Origin: Tuwongella immobilis
GTDB taxonomy: Bacteria; Planctomycetota; Planctomycetia; Gemmatales; Gemmataceae
Assembly: GCF_901538355.1 (NCBI RefSeq)
Contig: NZ_LR593887.1
Span: 4,502,920-4,566,919 of the forward strand
Direction of reading: 5' to 3'
Length of the DNA stretch: 64,000 nt
Below, piece after piece: positions 56,613-64,000 of this stretch (positions within the stretch are counted from its first letter, which is position 1; the number at the start of each line of letters is the position of its first letter). The translations under genes were made by a program, and so were the position numbers. Below the pieces are notes generated by a model. That model saw only the letters and a list, made by a program, of their open reading frames with translations, was not told the DNA's origin and did no database searches.

Positions 56613-57533
56613 ATGACCAGCGATGATGACTTTCTGCGTGCCATCCAGCAGAATCCGACCGATCCCGCGCCGCGGCTGATCTTCGCGGATTGGCTCGATG
56701 AACGGGCCGATCCACGAGCGGGGTATCTGCGGACGGGGCTGCAGTTGGCCCAGGCGCGGCCCGGTCAGGTGGCCGACGCTCGGCGGGCGTTTTCGCAGGC
56801 CCGAGCGAAATGTCCCGCGACGTGGATTGCTGAACTAGAACAACCCGCAACGCTGCTTGCGAATCCGACACCGTATGAATCGGGTTGGTGGGGCGTCGAT
56901 CAGGGGGATGCCCGGCCCGCGCGTGGCACCTATGAGTTGTACCCGTATCGGAGTTTGCCGCCGCTGCCGACATCGCTGCTTACCCAGGAAGCGCGGTTTC
57001 TGGTCGCCGAAAGTCCGCGACCGCAAACCTGGCAGCCGCCGAAACCGCCCAACTTCGAGCTGGAATCGGATTGGGATCGCCTGCTGCGGCACCCCGGTTT
57101 GTCGGCGCTGCGATCCTGTACCGATTGTTATTTCACGCACGATGCCGAATGGCAGGCCGATCCGAATTCGGATACCGCTCAGTCGCTGCGATTCTACAGC
57201 GATAGTCAGGGTTCGCCGGATTGGTTTCTGCGGGCGGAACCGTGGGGGGATGTCACCATCGTCTGCGGATTTGTCACGTCGGATTACCAGGACACTCCCG
57301 ATGATGAAGACCCGCCCATGGACGAACGTGACGATTGGGACAACGCCTCCGGAACGGGTTTGGAATTGTGGTACGTCGCACCAACGCTCGAAGCATTTTT
57401 AGCGCGATGGTGGTTGGAAAATGAAATCTGGTATCACGTCAATCGCTGGCCGAGCGCGGACGAAGTCATCCCGTTGACCACGGAACAATCGCAGTATCTG
57501 GCGCATTATCCGCCCCCGCCTCAATCATCGTAA
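56613..57533 (+). CDS. TIGR02996-domain protein
   Basis: 306 residues from ATG 56613 (AAGGA eight bases upstream); the longer frame to 56466 lies in the preceding gene. The N-terminus, DDDFLRAIQQNPTDPAPRLIFADWLDE, is the TIGR02996 module (expanded in Gemmata-type planctomycetes) that usually precedes other domains or leucine-rich repeats. The remainder is rich in Trp, Pro and acidic residues with no recognised domain (for example LYPYRSLPPLPTS and LEAFLARWWLENEIWYHVN). No signal peptide. Function unknown. Confidence 0.83.
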   Translation: MTSDDDFLRAIQQNPTDPAPRLIFADWLDERADPRAGYLRTGLQLAQARPGQVADARRAFSQARAKCPATWIAELEQPATLLANPTPYESGWWGVDQGDARPARGTYELYPYRSLPPLPTSLLTQEARFLVAESPRPQTWQPPKPPNFELESDWDRLLRHPGLSALRSCTDCYFTHDAEWQADPNSDTAQSLRFYSDSQGSPDWFLRAEPWGDVTIVCGFVTSDYQDTPDDEDPPMDERDDWDNASGTGLELWYVAPTLEAFLARWWLENEIWYHVNRWPSADEVIPLTTEQSQYLAHYPPPPQSS

Positions 57534-57552
57534 CCCATTCAATCAGCGAGAG

Positions 57553-58344
57553 TTACGTTGTGGCGGCTAAGCGAGTGGCCAAGCCGGCGATGATTCGGCC
57601 GATGTTGGTGGCTTGGCGTGCGGCTTCGTGCAGCACCTCGTGATGATCCAACGATTCGCCGGTCATTCCAGCGGCGGCGTTGGTAATCAGCGAAATCGCG
57701 GCAGGCTCGATGCCCAGTTTCGCGGCGGTTTCCATCTCGTGGGCGGTGGACATTCCGACTGCGTCGGCCCCCCACGACCGCATGGCGCGAATCTCCGCGC
57801 TGGTTTCGTAACTCGGCCCAGTCACCGCACAATAGACGCCCTGATGCAGCCGCAGTTCCAGCGATGCAGCCACTTCGTGCAGCAATCCGATCAATCGCGG
57901 CGAATAGACGGACGGTCGCGGCGATTGAAATTGCACGGCATCCGCGGGCGATTTCCACCACAGATGATCGCGGATGGCCATGAGCGATCCCGGCCCGAGC
58001 GTCATGGCGATGCCCCCGGCCGCGTTCGTGGCCAACAGATGTGGCACACCCAATTCCGCAATCAGCCGCACGGGTCGCTCCACCTGTTGCGGCGGATGCC
58101 CTTCATAAAAGTGGAAGCGGCCCTGAAACAGCAGTACCGGCACCCCCGCGACGGCGTTGAGTGTGAGCATTCCGGCGTGGCCAACCACGGTCGTGGCCAC
58201 CATTCCGGGAATCTCCACGTAGCGCAGCTGGGCCAATACGGGCCAATCGGCGGCGAGCGTGCCCATGCCCGAGCCGAGGATGACGGCCAACTGGGGGGAA
58301 TGCTGCCGGACTTGAGCCGCGAATGCCGAAAACGCCTCACTCAT
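57553..58344 (-). CDS. Purine nucleoside phosphorylase
   Basis: 263 residues; cleaves purine nucleosides with phosphate to base and (deoxy)ribose-1-phosphate, in purine salvage. Visible are the phosphate-binding GSGMG near residue 24, VVGHAG, GRFHFYEGH, NAAGGI, VTGPSYET, and MSTAHEMETA, with ITN downstream for purine contact. The pattern corresponds to trimeric PNP (PunA/DeoD-type 2) rather than hexameric DeoD. It overlaps the cytidylate-kinase-like gene by four bases (ATGA) and is the last gene of the coupled run. Confidence 0.92.
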   Translation of the reverse strand: MSEAFSAFAAQVRQHSPQLAVILGSGMGTLAADWPVLAQLRYVEIPGMVATTVVGHAGMLTLNAVAGVPVLLFQGRFHFYEGHPPQQVERPVRLIAELGVPHLLATNAAGGIAMTLGPGSLMAIRDHLWWKSPADAVQFQSPRPSVYSPRLIGLLHEVAASLELRLHQGVYCAVTGPSYETSAEIRAMRSWGADAVGMSTAHEMETAAKLGIEPAAISLITNAAAGMTGESLDHHEVLHEAARQATNIGRIIAGLATRLAATT

Positions 58345-59075
58345 GTCGGCTCAATCTCCAGCGCCGCGACAGCGTGCTTGCCCGAAGACGCATCCCGTGC
58401 CGCCTGCTTGAGTTGCAGCGCCTGACAGCATAATTCCGCGCAGGCATCTTCGCCCAGTCGGGACGGGTTGACCACCAAATCGAAGTGATAAGGATCGTTG
58501 GCGGCGTGGCGAAATTGCGAGGCAAGAAATTCGCGGCGGCGTTGATCCAATCGATGCACCTGCGTGGTCGCCTCTTCCAGCGACAAGCGTTGCCATTGGG
58601 TCATGTAGGCAATGCGGTCGGCAAGCGGGGCGATGGCGCGAACATGCAGCGTCGATTCCGCTGGGAGCAGATAGCCCGCGCCACGGCCAACGATGACGAC
58701 TTTGCCGCGAGCTGCGAGCAGAAACAACACACGCGGGAGTTCGCCCAAGTCGGCCTGCGGGGTCAGAATTCCGTCGGACTGAATACGGGCGAGTTGAGCA
58801 TCGACCCAGGCCAAGGCGTCGGCGGCGAGTTCCTGCCGGAGTTGGGACAATCCAGTGTCGTCTTGGGCGAGAAATTCCAACAGATCTTGCCCGAACACGT
58901 CCCATCCCAGCCGCTTGCCGACCCGTTGGGCGATGGAAACGCCGCGTGCCCCGGATTCCCGACTGACGGCGAGCGTCAATTGCGGCGGTGCCCAGGGGCG
59001 GATCAGGTGCCGACGATCGCCCGGATCGCCGTGATGGGGAAAATCGGGAAAGGTCGCGGAGTCACTGGCAGTCAT
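58341..59075 (-). CDS. Cytidylate kinase-like family protein
   Basis: 244 residues from ATG 59075, overlapping the permease stop (TGATG); a GTG one codon earlier is also in frame. The N-terminal AVSRESGARGVSIAQRVGKRLGWDVFGQDLLEFLA resembles the cytidylate-kinase-like family (ISREfGSGG...). The middle VVIVGRGAGYLLP and HVRAIAPLADRIAYM and the late DPYHFDLVVNPSRLG also fit. The nucleotide loop is degenerate (SGARG) compared with a normal P-loop. It would phosphorylate a nucleotide or small molecule. Placement between an ABC permease and PNP hints at nucleoside metabolism; substrate unproven. Confidence 0.85.
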   Translation of the reverse strand: MTASDSATFPDFPHHGDPGDRRHLIRPWAPPQLTLAVSRESGARGVSIAQRVGKRLGWDVFGQDLLEFLAQDDTGLSQLRQELAADALAWVDAQLARIQSDGILTPQADLGELPRVLFLLAARGKVVIVGRGAGYLLPAESTLHVRAIAPLADRIAYMTQWQRLSLEEATTQVHRLDQRRREFLASQFRHAANDPYHFDLVVNPSRLGEDACAELCCQALQLKQAARDASSGKHAVAALEIEPT

Positions 59076-60037
59076 CACAGATCATCTCGAAATTCGGATC
59101 GCGCAAAGAGGATCGCCCCAATCGCCGTCACGCCGATGGTGATTGCAATCAACGCCAACCAGGCGAAGGTGTCGCTGACCGGGTTGAAAATCGTCGAACG
59201 CTCCGGCGAAAACGATTGTGTCTCCGCCGCATCGTACAGCAAACAGCGCGTATAGAAGCTGATGCTACAGCGTTTGAGCGTTCCGGGTAGCCCACCAATG
59301 AGTGTCTCGATGAAAAAAGCGTAAAGCAACGCCACAATTGCGGGTCGACGGAAAAATGAGCCGATCAGCACAAACAGCGATGCGAACGCCAAGGTGCCCA
59401 TGAGAATCGCCGGCCAATAGAGCGAGAACGCCAACTCGCCGACGGGGCCCACGACTCGACATAATCCGAAGAATCCCAACAGCACCAGCCCGATGCACCA
59501 GGGTAGCACACCGACCACCTGGGCGAGATAGATCGACCATCGGGGCAAGGGTCGTGTGAGCTGCCAAATGAGCGAGCGGGATTCGCGTTCGCCGCCGATC
59601 GCGGAGATGGCAAACGCCAACGTCAACACGGGCATCAGAAAGCTGAGAAAGACACCGAACACCCACCGCGAGAAATTCGGGAACGCAGAGGCATCCAACA
59701 CCCCTTTGGTGACAAAGGTGGTCATCTGAAGTTGCGCATTGACGGCGGGCGTGAACGGCACCGCCTGCTGCGACATTTCCACCACTTTGACCCAATTCCG
59801 ATTGGTGAGCGCGGAGCCGCGTGCGCGACGTTCGTTCAGCGTCCAGCCGGTGGTGATGGTGGTGATCGCCAAGCCGATTCCGACGAGGACGAGCAAGCCG
59901 ATGGCGATGAGCACCATTTGCCGCACGCGCAGATGCCGCCAGAAGGCAAAGCGAACCAGCGTGAGCCAGGCGCGAACCGGACTGGGCGGCGACACGGGCA
60001 GCGGAGCATCGGGAATGGTCGCAGATTCGGGCATCAT
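59075..60037 (-). CDS. ABC-2 type permease
   Basis: 320 residues from ATG 60037 (GAGG eight bases upstream; adjacent ATG 60034). About six hydrophobic helices: one at MVLIAIGLLVLVGIGLAITTI, the next at VFGVFLSFLMPVLTLAFAISAIGGERES, then four towards the C-terminus. The GGERESRSLIWQLTRPLPR motif after the second helix is characteristic of ABC-2 permeases. It pairs with the ATPase ending ten bases upstream, and overlaps the kinase-like gene downstream. Confidence 0.88.
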   Translation of the reverse strand: MMPESATIPDAPLPVSPPSPVRAWLTLVRFAFWRHLRVRQMVLIAIGLLVLVGIGLAITTITTGWTLNERRARGSALTNRNWVKVVEMSQQAVPFTPAVNAQLQMTTFVTKGVLDASAFPNFSRWVFGVFLSFLMPVLTLAFAISAIGGERESRSLIWQLTRPLPRWSIYLAQVVGVLPWCIGLVLLGFFGLCRVVGPVGELAFSLYWPAILMGTLAFASLFVLIGSFFRRPAIVALLYAFFIETLIGGLPGTLKRCSISFYTRCLLYDAAETQSFSPERSTIFNPVSDTFAWLALIAITIGVTAIGAILFARSEFRDDL

Positions 60038-60047
60038 GCATCGCGCC

Positions 60048-61040
60048 TCAGGTTTTGCCACTGCCACCGAGCAGGTAGCCCAGCACGGCATGCGTCGATT
60101 CGTCGAGCGGTTCCAGGTGATGGATTTCCCAATCGCCGTCGAGCACCAATCGATTGAAATCGTTAAAAAATCGCTTGGGATTGCGCACCCGCAGCGTCAG
60201 CATGTCGCCACGCACATCGACCCCTTCGACATCGTCGCGGGCAATCAGCAGACCGGCGAGTTTCCGCGGGGCGCTGGTGTCGATGCGGATGGACAACGGC
60301 TGATCGTCGAGCAGATCGCGGATTTGCCGCACCGTGCCCACCGCCGCGATTCGACCACGAGCCATGATCGCAATGTGGTCGGTGAGTTTTTCCAATTCTT
60401 CCAGTTCATGGCTGGAAATGAGCAGACATTTGCCCTGCCCGGCCAATTCGCGGAAGAGATCGAGCAACTCTTGCCGCCCGATCGGATCGATGCCCGACAG
60501 TGGCTCATCCAGAACAATCAAACCGGGATCGTGGAGAATCGCTTGGGCCAACTTGATGCGTTGACGCATCCCCTTGGAATATCCCCGGATGCGACGATCG
60601 GCCCGATCGACCATGCCGACCCGCTTGAGTGTCGCTTCGGTGCGGTCGTGCGCTTCGCTCCTGCGGTAGCCGCATAATTTCGCCATCGTCAAAACGAATT
60701 GGCGGCCGGACATTTCTTCGTAGAACACGTCGATGTCGGGACAATATCCGACTTGGCGCTTGGCCTGCCAGTTCCAGGCATCGATGCCGCGAATGCTGAC
60801 TCGGCCGATGGTCGGTTTGAGTTGGCCGACGGCGAGTCGCAGGAGGGTCGATTTCCCCGCGCCGTTCGCGCCGACCAAGCCGGTGATTCCGCCTTGCAGA
60901 ATGAGCGTCGCCTGATTGACGCCGATCACCGGGCCGTACCATTTCGAGACTTGCTCGAATGCCAGCACGGGCGGCAGTTCGACCGGATCGCTGATCGAGG
61001 TTTCGGGCGCGGTGGTGGTCGGATTCGCAGTCGCGTTCAT
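60048..61040 (-). CDS. ABC transporter ATP-binding protein
   Basis: 330 residues from ATG 61040, overlapping the upstream permease stop as ATGA; the longer frame to 61226 would lie inside that gene. Walker A GANGAGKS, signature GYSKGMRQRIKLAQAILHDP, Walker B LIVLDEPLSGIDP, switch SSH. Length and the C-terminal extension fit NosF/CcmA-type ATPases. Between two permease genes, it most likely serves the one downstream (59075-60037). Confidence 0.93.
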   Translation of the reverse strand: MNATANPTTTAPETSISDPVELPPVLAFEQVSKWYGPVIGVNQATLILQGGITGLVGANGAGKSTLLRLAVGQLKPTIGRVSIRGIDAWNWQAKRQVGYCPDIDVFYEEMSGRQFVLTMAKLCGYRRSEAHDRTEATLKRVGMVDRADRRIRGYSKGMRQRIKLAQAILHDPGLIVLDEPLSGIDPIGRQELLDLFRELAGQGKCLLISSHELEELEKLTDHIAIMARGRIAAVGTVRQIRDLLDDQPLSIRIDTSAPRKLAGLLIARDDVEGVDVRGDMLTLRVRNPKRFFNDFNRLVLDGDWEIHHLEPLDESTHAVLGYLLGGSGKT

Positions 61041-62026
61041 CGCACCACCTCCACGGCTTGAATTCGGCGATGCAAATACAGCAGGCAGAGGCCCGCGACA
61101 CTGGCCATCACCAACGCGGGCTGCCAATACGCCGGTTGCGGTTGGGGCCGAATCGCAGTCAGCGACACGCCCAAGCACCACTGCCCCAGCAGGTATAGAT
61201 TGTTCCACAAATCGATCAGCCGCCACTCTTCAGGATAACGCTGAATATCCACCAGCCATCGGGCCAATTCGCGGGTGAACACGAACAGGGTGGTCCAAAT
61301 CATAATCATCGGCACCGTCTGCCGCAGCCAGGTGGCGGTGGTGACGAGGAGTAAACTCAAGCTGGTACTGAGGATGAGTCCGTAGCCGAGAATCCCCAGC
61401 AGCAGCCGGAAGTTATCCACAATGTAGCCCCAGGTGTCCGGCACAATCAGCGAGTATTGTACGAACAGGCCGATGGCGGGGATGGTGGTCATGAGATGCA
61501 CAAACACGCTGACGGCCATCCCTTTGCCGAGAATGTAGTGCCAGCGTGAAATCGGTTTCGACAGGTAGAACGGCAGACTGCCATGATGGAAATCGTTGCC
61601 CACCAGGACCGACCCGGCCATGGCGAGAATAATCATGACAATGTAGCCTTCGGTCCAGATGAAGTTGCCGAAGGTGTCTGCGGAACCGTTGAGTTTCAGG
61701 ACATCGGAGAGCCGCTTCATCAGATCGCCGGGCTTGACGGTCATGGCGGTGACGCCGGAGCCAAGGCGCACGGAATCTTCCGTAAGCTGTGTCTCGATAA
61801 AGACTTGCAGATATTGACCGAAGAAGTAGAAGGCGAAAATCAGCAGGCTCCAGGCGTAGAGTGCCCAGAACAATCGGCGACGGAAAATCTGGCCAAGCGA
61901 CACTCGTGCAATCGCCCAACTGGCGGAAAGCGGGCCTTGGAATTCGCCGCGCCAGGGGCGGTAGCGCAACAGGCCGACGGGGTTGCTGACCGGGGCGCGG
62001 GTGGTTGACTCGGTGCGATCGGCCAT
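61037..62026 (-). CDS. ABC-2 type permease
   Basis: 329 residues, about six hydrophobic helices (for example LFWALYAWSLLIFAFYFFGQYL, GYIVMIILAMAGSVLVG, and AVSVFVHLMTTIPAIGLFVQY). The short NDFHHGSLPFYLSKPISRWHYILGK segment is typical of ABC-2 permeases with a membrane-proximal amphipathic helix. Starts five bases after the stop of the ATPase at 62032-63018, its likely partner. Confidence 0.88.
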   Translation of the reverse strand: MADRTESTTRAPVSNPVGLLRYRPWRGEFQGPLSASWAIARVSLGQIFRRRLFWALYAWSLLIFAFYFFGQYLQVFIETQLTEDSVRLGSGVTAMTVKPGDLMKRLSDVLKLNGSADTFGNFIWTEGYIVMIILAMAGSVLVGNDFHHGSLPFYLSKPISRWHYILGKGMAVSVFVHLMTTIPAIGLFVQYSLIVPDTWGYIVDNFRLLLGILGYGLILSTSLSLLLVTTATWLRQTVPMIMIWTTLFVFTRELARWLVDIQRYPEEWRLIDLWNNLYLLGQWCLGVSLTAIRPQPQPAYWQPALVMASVAGLCLLYLHRRIQAVEVVR

Positions 62027-62031
62027 CGTCG

Positions 62032-63018
62032 TCAGCCCCTCCGCGCAGCGTCGCTGGTCGCCAAATCCTTGTCGGCGGCCACAGAACGCAAAAACAGTTC
62101 TTCCAATGTCTCGTCGTCACGCTGCATCTGTCGCAGAACCACACCAGATTCGGCGGCCAGCGTGAAGAATTGCCGGTTGGACCACTGCGGCGGCACCAGC
62201 ACGCGCAGATCCAGCGGACTGCTATCCGGCAGAATCGTAACTTGTTGCCGCTGAAGGGCTTGTCGAAACTGCGTCGCATCGCCATGCACGCTGATTCGGT
62301 AGCGATCTTGGCGACGGGCACAGAGTTCCTCGACGGTCCCCTGCCCACGCACTTCGCCGTTGAACAGAATCACCACCCGTTCGCAGACGCGCTCGACATC
62401 GGCCAGCAGGTGCGTCGAAAGCAGCATCGATTTCCCGTGATCGCGGCCCAACTCCAGCAGCAGCCGCAGCATGGTATCCCGACTGGCGGGGTCGAGGCCG
62501 CTGGTCGGCTCATCCAGCAGCAGCATGGGTGGATCATGCACCAGGGCTTGCGCCAGCTTCAGCCGCTGCTTCATCCCCGTGGAGTAGGTTTCCAGGTTGC
62601 GATAGCGGGCATCTTCCAATTCCAGATAGGTCAGCACTTCGTGGGCGCGTCGTTGGGCTTGGCGACGGGGCATGCCGTAGAGTTCGCCGGCGAGGGTGAC
62701 GTAATCGACGCCCCGCAACCCCGGCACCAGGGCATCGGCTTCGGGCATGAAGCCGATCATCCGACGCAGTTCCCAGTTGGCTTCTTTGATTTCGCCGATC
62801 TGAAGCGTTTGGCCCAGGATTTTGCCGCTGCCGCTGGTGGCGGGGAGAAGCCCCATCAGCAGTTTCAGCAGCGACGATTTCCCGGCACCGTTCGGGCCCA
62901 ACAGACCGATTCGCCCCGGTGGCAACTGCAACGTCACCTCGCGCAGGGCGACAAACTCCCCGTACCGACGGGTGATCTGTTGCAGATCAATCAAAAAGTC
63001 ATCGGCTGGTTGGCTCAT
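62032..63018 (-). CDS. ABC transporter ATP-binding protein
   Basis: 328 residues. Walker A GPNGAGKS, signature YSTGMKQRLKLAQALVHDP, Walker B MLLLDEPTSGLDP, switch STH. The C-terminal 90 residues are the extension seen in NosF/CcmA-type ATPases of ABC-2 systems. The ATG overlaps the argJ stop (TGATG), so its translation is coupled to argJ. Confidence 0.94.
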   Translation of the reverse strand: MSQPADDFLIDLQQITRRYGEFVALREVTLQLPPGRIGLLGPNGAGKSSLLKLLMGLLPATSGSGKILGQTLQIGEIKEANWELRRMIGFMPEADALVPGLRGVDYVTLAGELYGMPRRQAQRRAHEVLTYLELEDARYRNLETYSTGMKQRLKLAQALVHDPPMLLLDEPTSGLDPASRDTMLRLLLELGRDHGKSMLLSTHLLADVERVCERVVILFNGEVRGQGTVEELCARRQDRYRISVHGDATQFRQALQRQQVTILPDSSPLDLRVLVPPQWSNRQFFTLAAESGVVLRQMQRDDETLEELFLRSVAADKDLATSDAARRG

Positions 63019-64000
63019 CAGGTGGTGTAATCCGCGTTGAGCCGAACATACTCGGCCGTCAGGTCACAGGTATAGAACGTGCAGCGGCCACTGCCACGCG
63101 AAAACCGAAGATGGAATTTCACATCCCGATTCTGCTTCAAATACGCGGAGGCCGTCGCGGCATCGAACGGCAACGGCTGGCCATCTCGATACAGTGGCAG
63201 ATCGCCCATCCACAGCGACAATTCCGTCTCTTCGAATGGCACACCGGCATATCCGGCGGCGGAGACGATTCGGCCCCAGTTGGGATCGGCTCCGTGAATG
63301 GCCGTCTTCACCAGCGCACTCTCCGCGACGGTTTTGGCGATTTTCTTCGCTTCGGCATCGTCCAGGCAGCCATCCACTTCGATGGTCACGAAATGGTCGG
63401 CCCCTTCGGCATCGGCGGCGATCGCTTTGGCGAGTTCGGCACACACTTCTGTCACCGCCACCCGGAATCGATGCAGCGATTCGCCGTGGAGCGGGTCGCC
63501 GGTGCCGTTGGCCAACATCAATACGGTATCGTTCGTGCTGGTGTGGCCTTCGACGCTGATGCAGTTGAAACTCGGCTCGACGGCGGCTCGCAGAATCGTC
63601 TGCAAGTCGTCGGCTTGAACGGCGGCATCGGTCATCAGGAACCCCAACATGGTCGCCATGTTCGGGCCAATCATCGCCGCGCCTTTGGCGAATCCGGTGA
63701 GCCGGATGGTTTGCCCGTTGAGTTCCAGCGTGCGGGTTCGCACTTTGATGTGCGTGTCCGTCGTCATGATGGCATGCGCGGCGTCGTTTAGCCCGGCGTG
63801 GGTGGGCGTCGCGGCGGTGACCACCTGCGGAATGCCAGACTCGAAGACGTGCATCGGCAGCAATCGGCCAATCACGCCGGTGGAGGCGACGAGGACTTGC
63901 TCCGGAGCGCACCCCAAGGCAGTCGCGGTGAGACTGGTCATCTGTCGGGCGTCGCGCAGCCCCTGTTCGCCAGTGGCGGCGTTGGCGTTGCCGGAACAGA
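63018..64000 (-). CDS. argJ: Glutamate N-acetyltransferase / ornithine acetyltransferase, 5' end outside window
   Basis: The minus-strand frame is open to the window edge; 327 codons including the stop are present. The first residues visible, CSGNANAATGEQGLRDAR, are a conserved ArgJ stretch. Next are VASTGVIGRLLP, then KGAAMIGPNMATMLGF, with the Ala-Thr bond where the precursor self-cleaves and Thr becomes the nucleophile. Later features are EGHTSTNDTVLML and the IHGADPNWGRI segment. It transfers an acetyl group from N-acetylornithine to glutamate in arginine synthesis. Its stop overlaps the ABC ATPase start. Confidence 0.95.
   Translation of the reverse strand, partial: CSGNANAATGEQGLRDARQMTSLTATALGCAPEQVLVASTGVIGRLLPMHVFESGIPQVVTAATPTHAGLNDAAHAIMTTDTHIKVRTRTLELNGQTIRLTGFAKGAAMIGPNMATMLGFLMTDAAVQADDLQTILRAAVEPSFNCISVEGHTSTNDTVLMLANGTGDPLHGESLHRFRVAVTEVCAELAKAIAADAEGADHFVTIEVDGCLDDAEAKKIAKTVAESALVKTAIHGADPNWGRIVSAAGYAGVPFEETELSLWMGDLPLYRDGQPLPFDAATASAYLKQNRDVKFHLRFSRGSGRCTFYTCDLTAEYVRLNADYTT

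Overview
The window reads as a chromosomal segment of a planctomycete, most likely a member of the Gemmataceae or a close relative. The evidence is the roughly 60% GC content together with several markers: two DUF1501 proteins, a DUF1549/DUF1553 protein with an N-terminal cytochrome-like domain, a cytochrome c fused to a WD40 propeller, a secreted PPC-domain protein, MoxR/DUF58/BatA-type genes, and a TIGR02996-type N-terminus. The family assignment is an inference from gene content. No rRNA, tRNA, IS element, prophage or CRISPR array was seen; the DNA looks like ordinary, densely coding chromosome. Many starts have a GGAG/GAGG-type ribosome site 7-10 bases upstream, and many operon genes overlap as ATGA or TGATG.

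Layout. 1-10.5 kb, all minus strand: valS (3' end cut by the window), cimA, a candidate micropeptide with terminator, nadB, and a 1532-residue DUF4175-like membrane protein full of Pro-Met-Asn-Gly hexapeptide repeats. 10.8-20.2 kb, plus strand: a secreted TPR/metallopeptidase-like protein, a MazG-like protein, a membrane protein coupled to an ABC ATPase, galE, and a di-haem beta-propeller cytochrome. 20.3-31.9 kb, minus: a DUF4091/GH123-like secreted protein, then a probable four-gene operon (DUF1501, PPC protein, DUF1549/DUF1553 protein, cytochrome-WD40 protein). 32.2-36.5 kb, minus: an amidase interrupted by a stop near its C-terminus, its small partner, an EamA transporter and a Ser/Thr kinase. 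37.0-40.1 kb, plus, divergent from the kinase: an AAA ATPase overlapping a VWA protein.

40.2-42.5 kb, minus: fatty-acid desaturase and short-chain dehydrogenase. 42.7-44.9 kb, plus: an O-antigen-ligase-like membrane protein and a secreted CPVC protein. 45.0-45.9 kb, minus: a small membrane protein and a DUF5662 protein. 46.1-46.6 kb, plus: a Nudix protein. 46.8-48.1 kb, minus: a second DUF1501 protein. 48.4-55.3 kb, plus: MoxR, DUF58, BatA-like and VWA/GATase-like proteins in tight order. 55.5-57.5 kb, plus: a Nif3-family protein and a TIGR02996 protein. 57.6-64.0 kb, minus, a translationally coupled run: argJ (5' end cut), ABC ATPase, permease, ABC ATPase, permease, cytidylate-kinase-like protein and purine nucleoside phosphorylase.

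How the genes fit together. Housekeeping functions (valyl-tRNA charging, citramalate/isoleucine synthesis, NAD synthesis, arginine synthesis, purine salvage) are interleaved with planctomycete envelope machinery. Two separate AAA-ATPase + VWA modules are present, one facing a Ser/Thr kinase. The 23-32 kb operon and the 18-20 kb cytochrome suggest exported haem proteins acting with secreted hydrolase-like proteins. The most checkable oddities are the in-frame TAA before a well-conserved amidase tail, the near-identical 488-bp tandem duplication inside the repeat protein, the CX4CH haem-like motif, and the zinc-ribbon-like insertion in ValRS.
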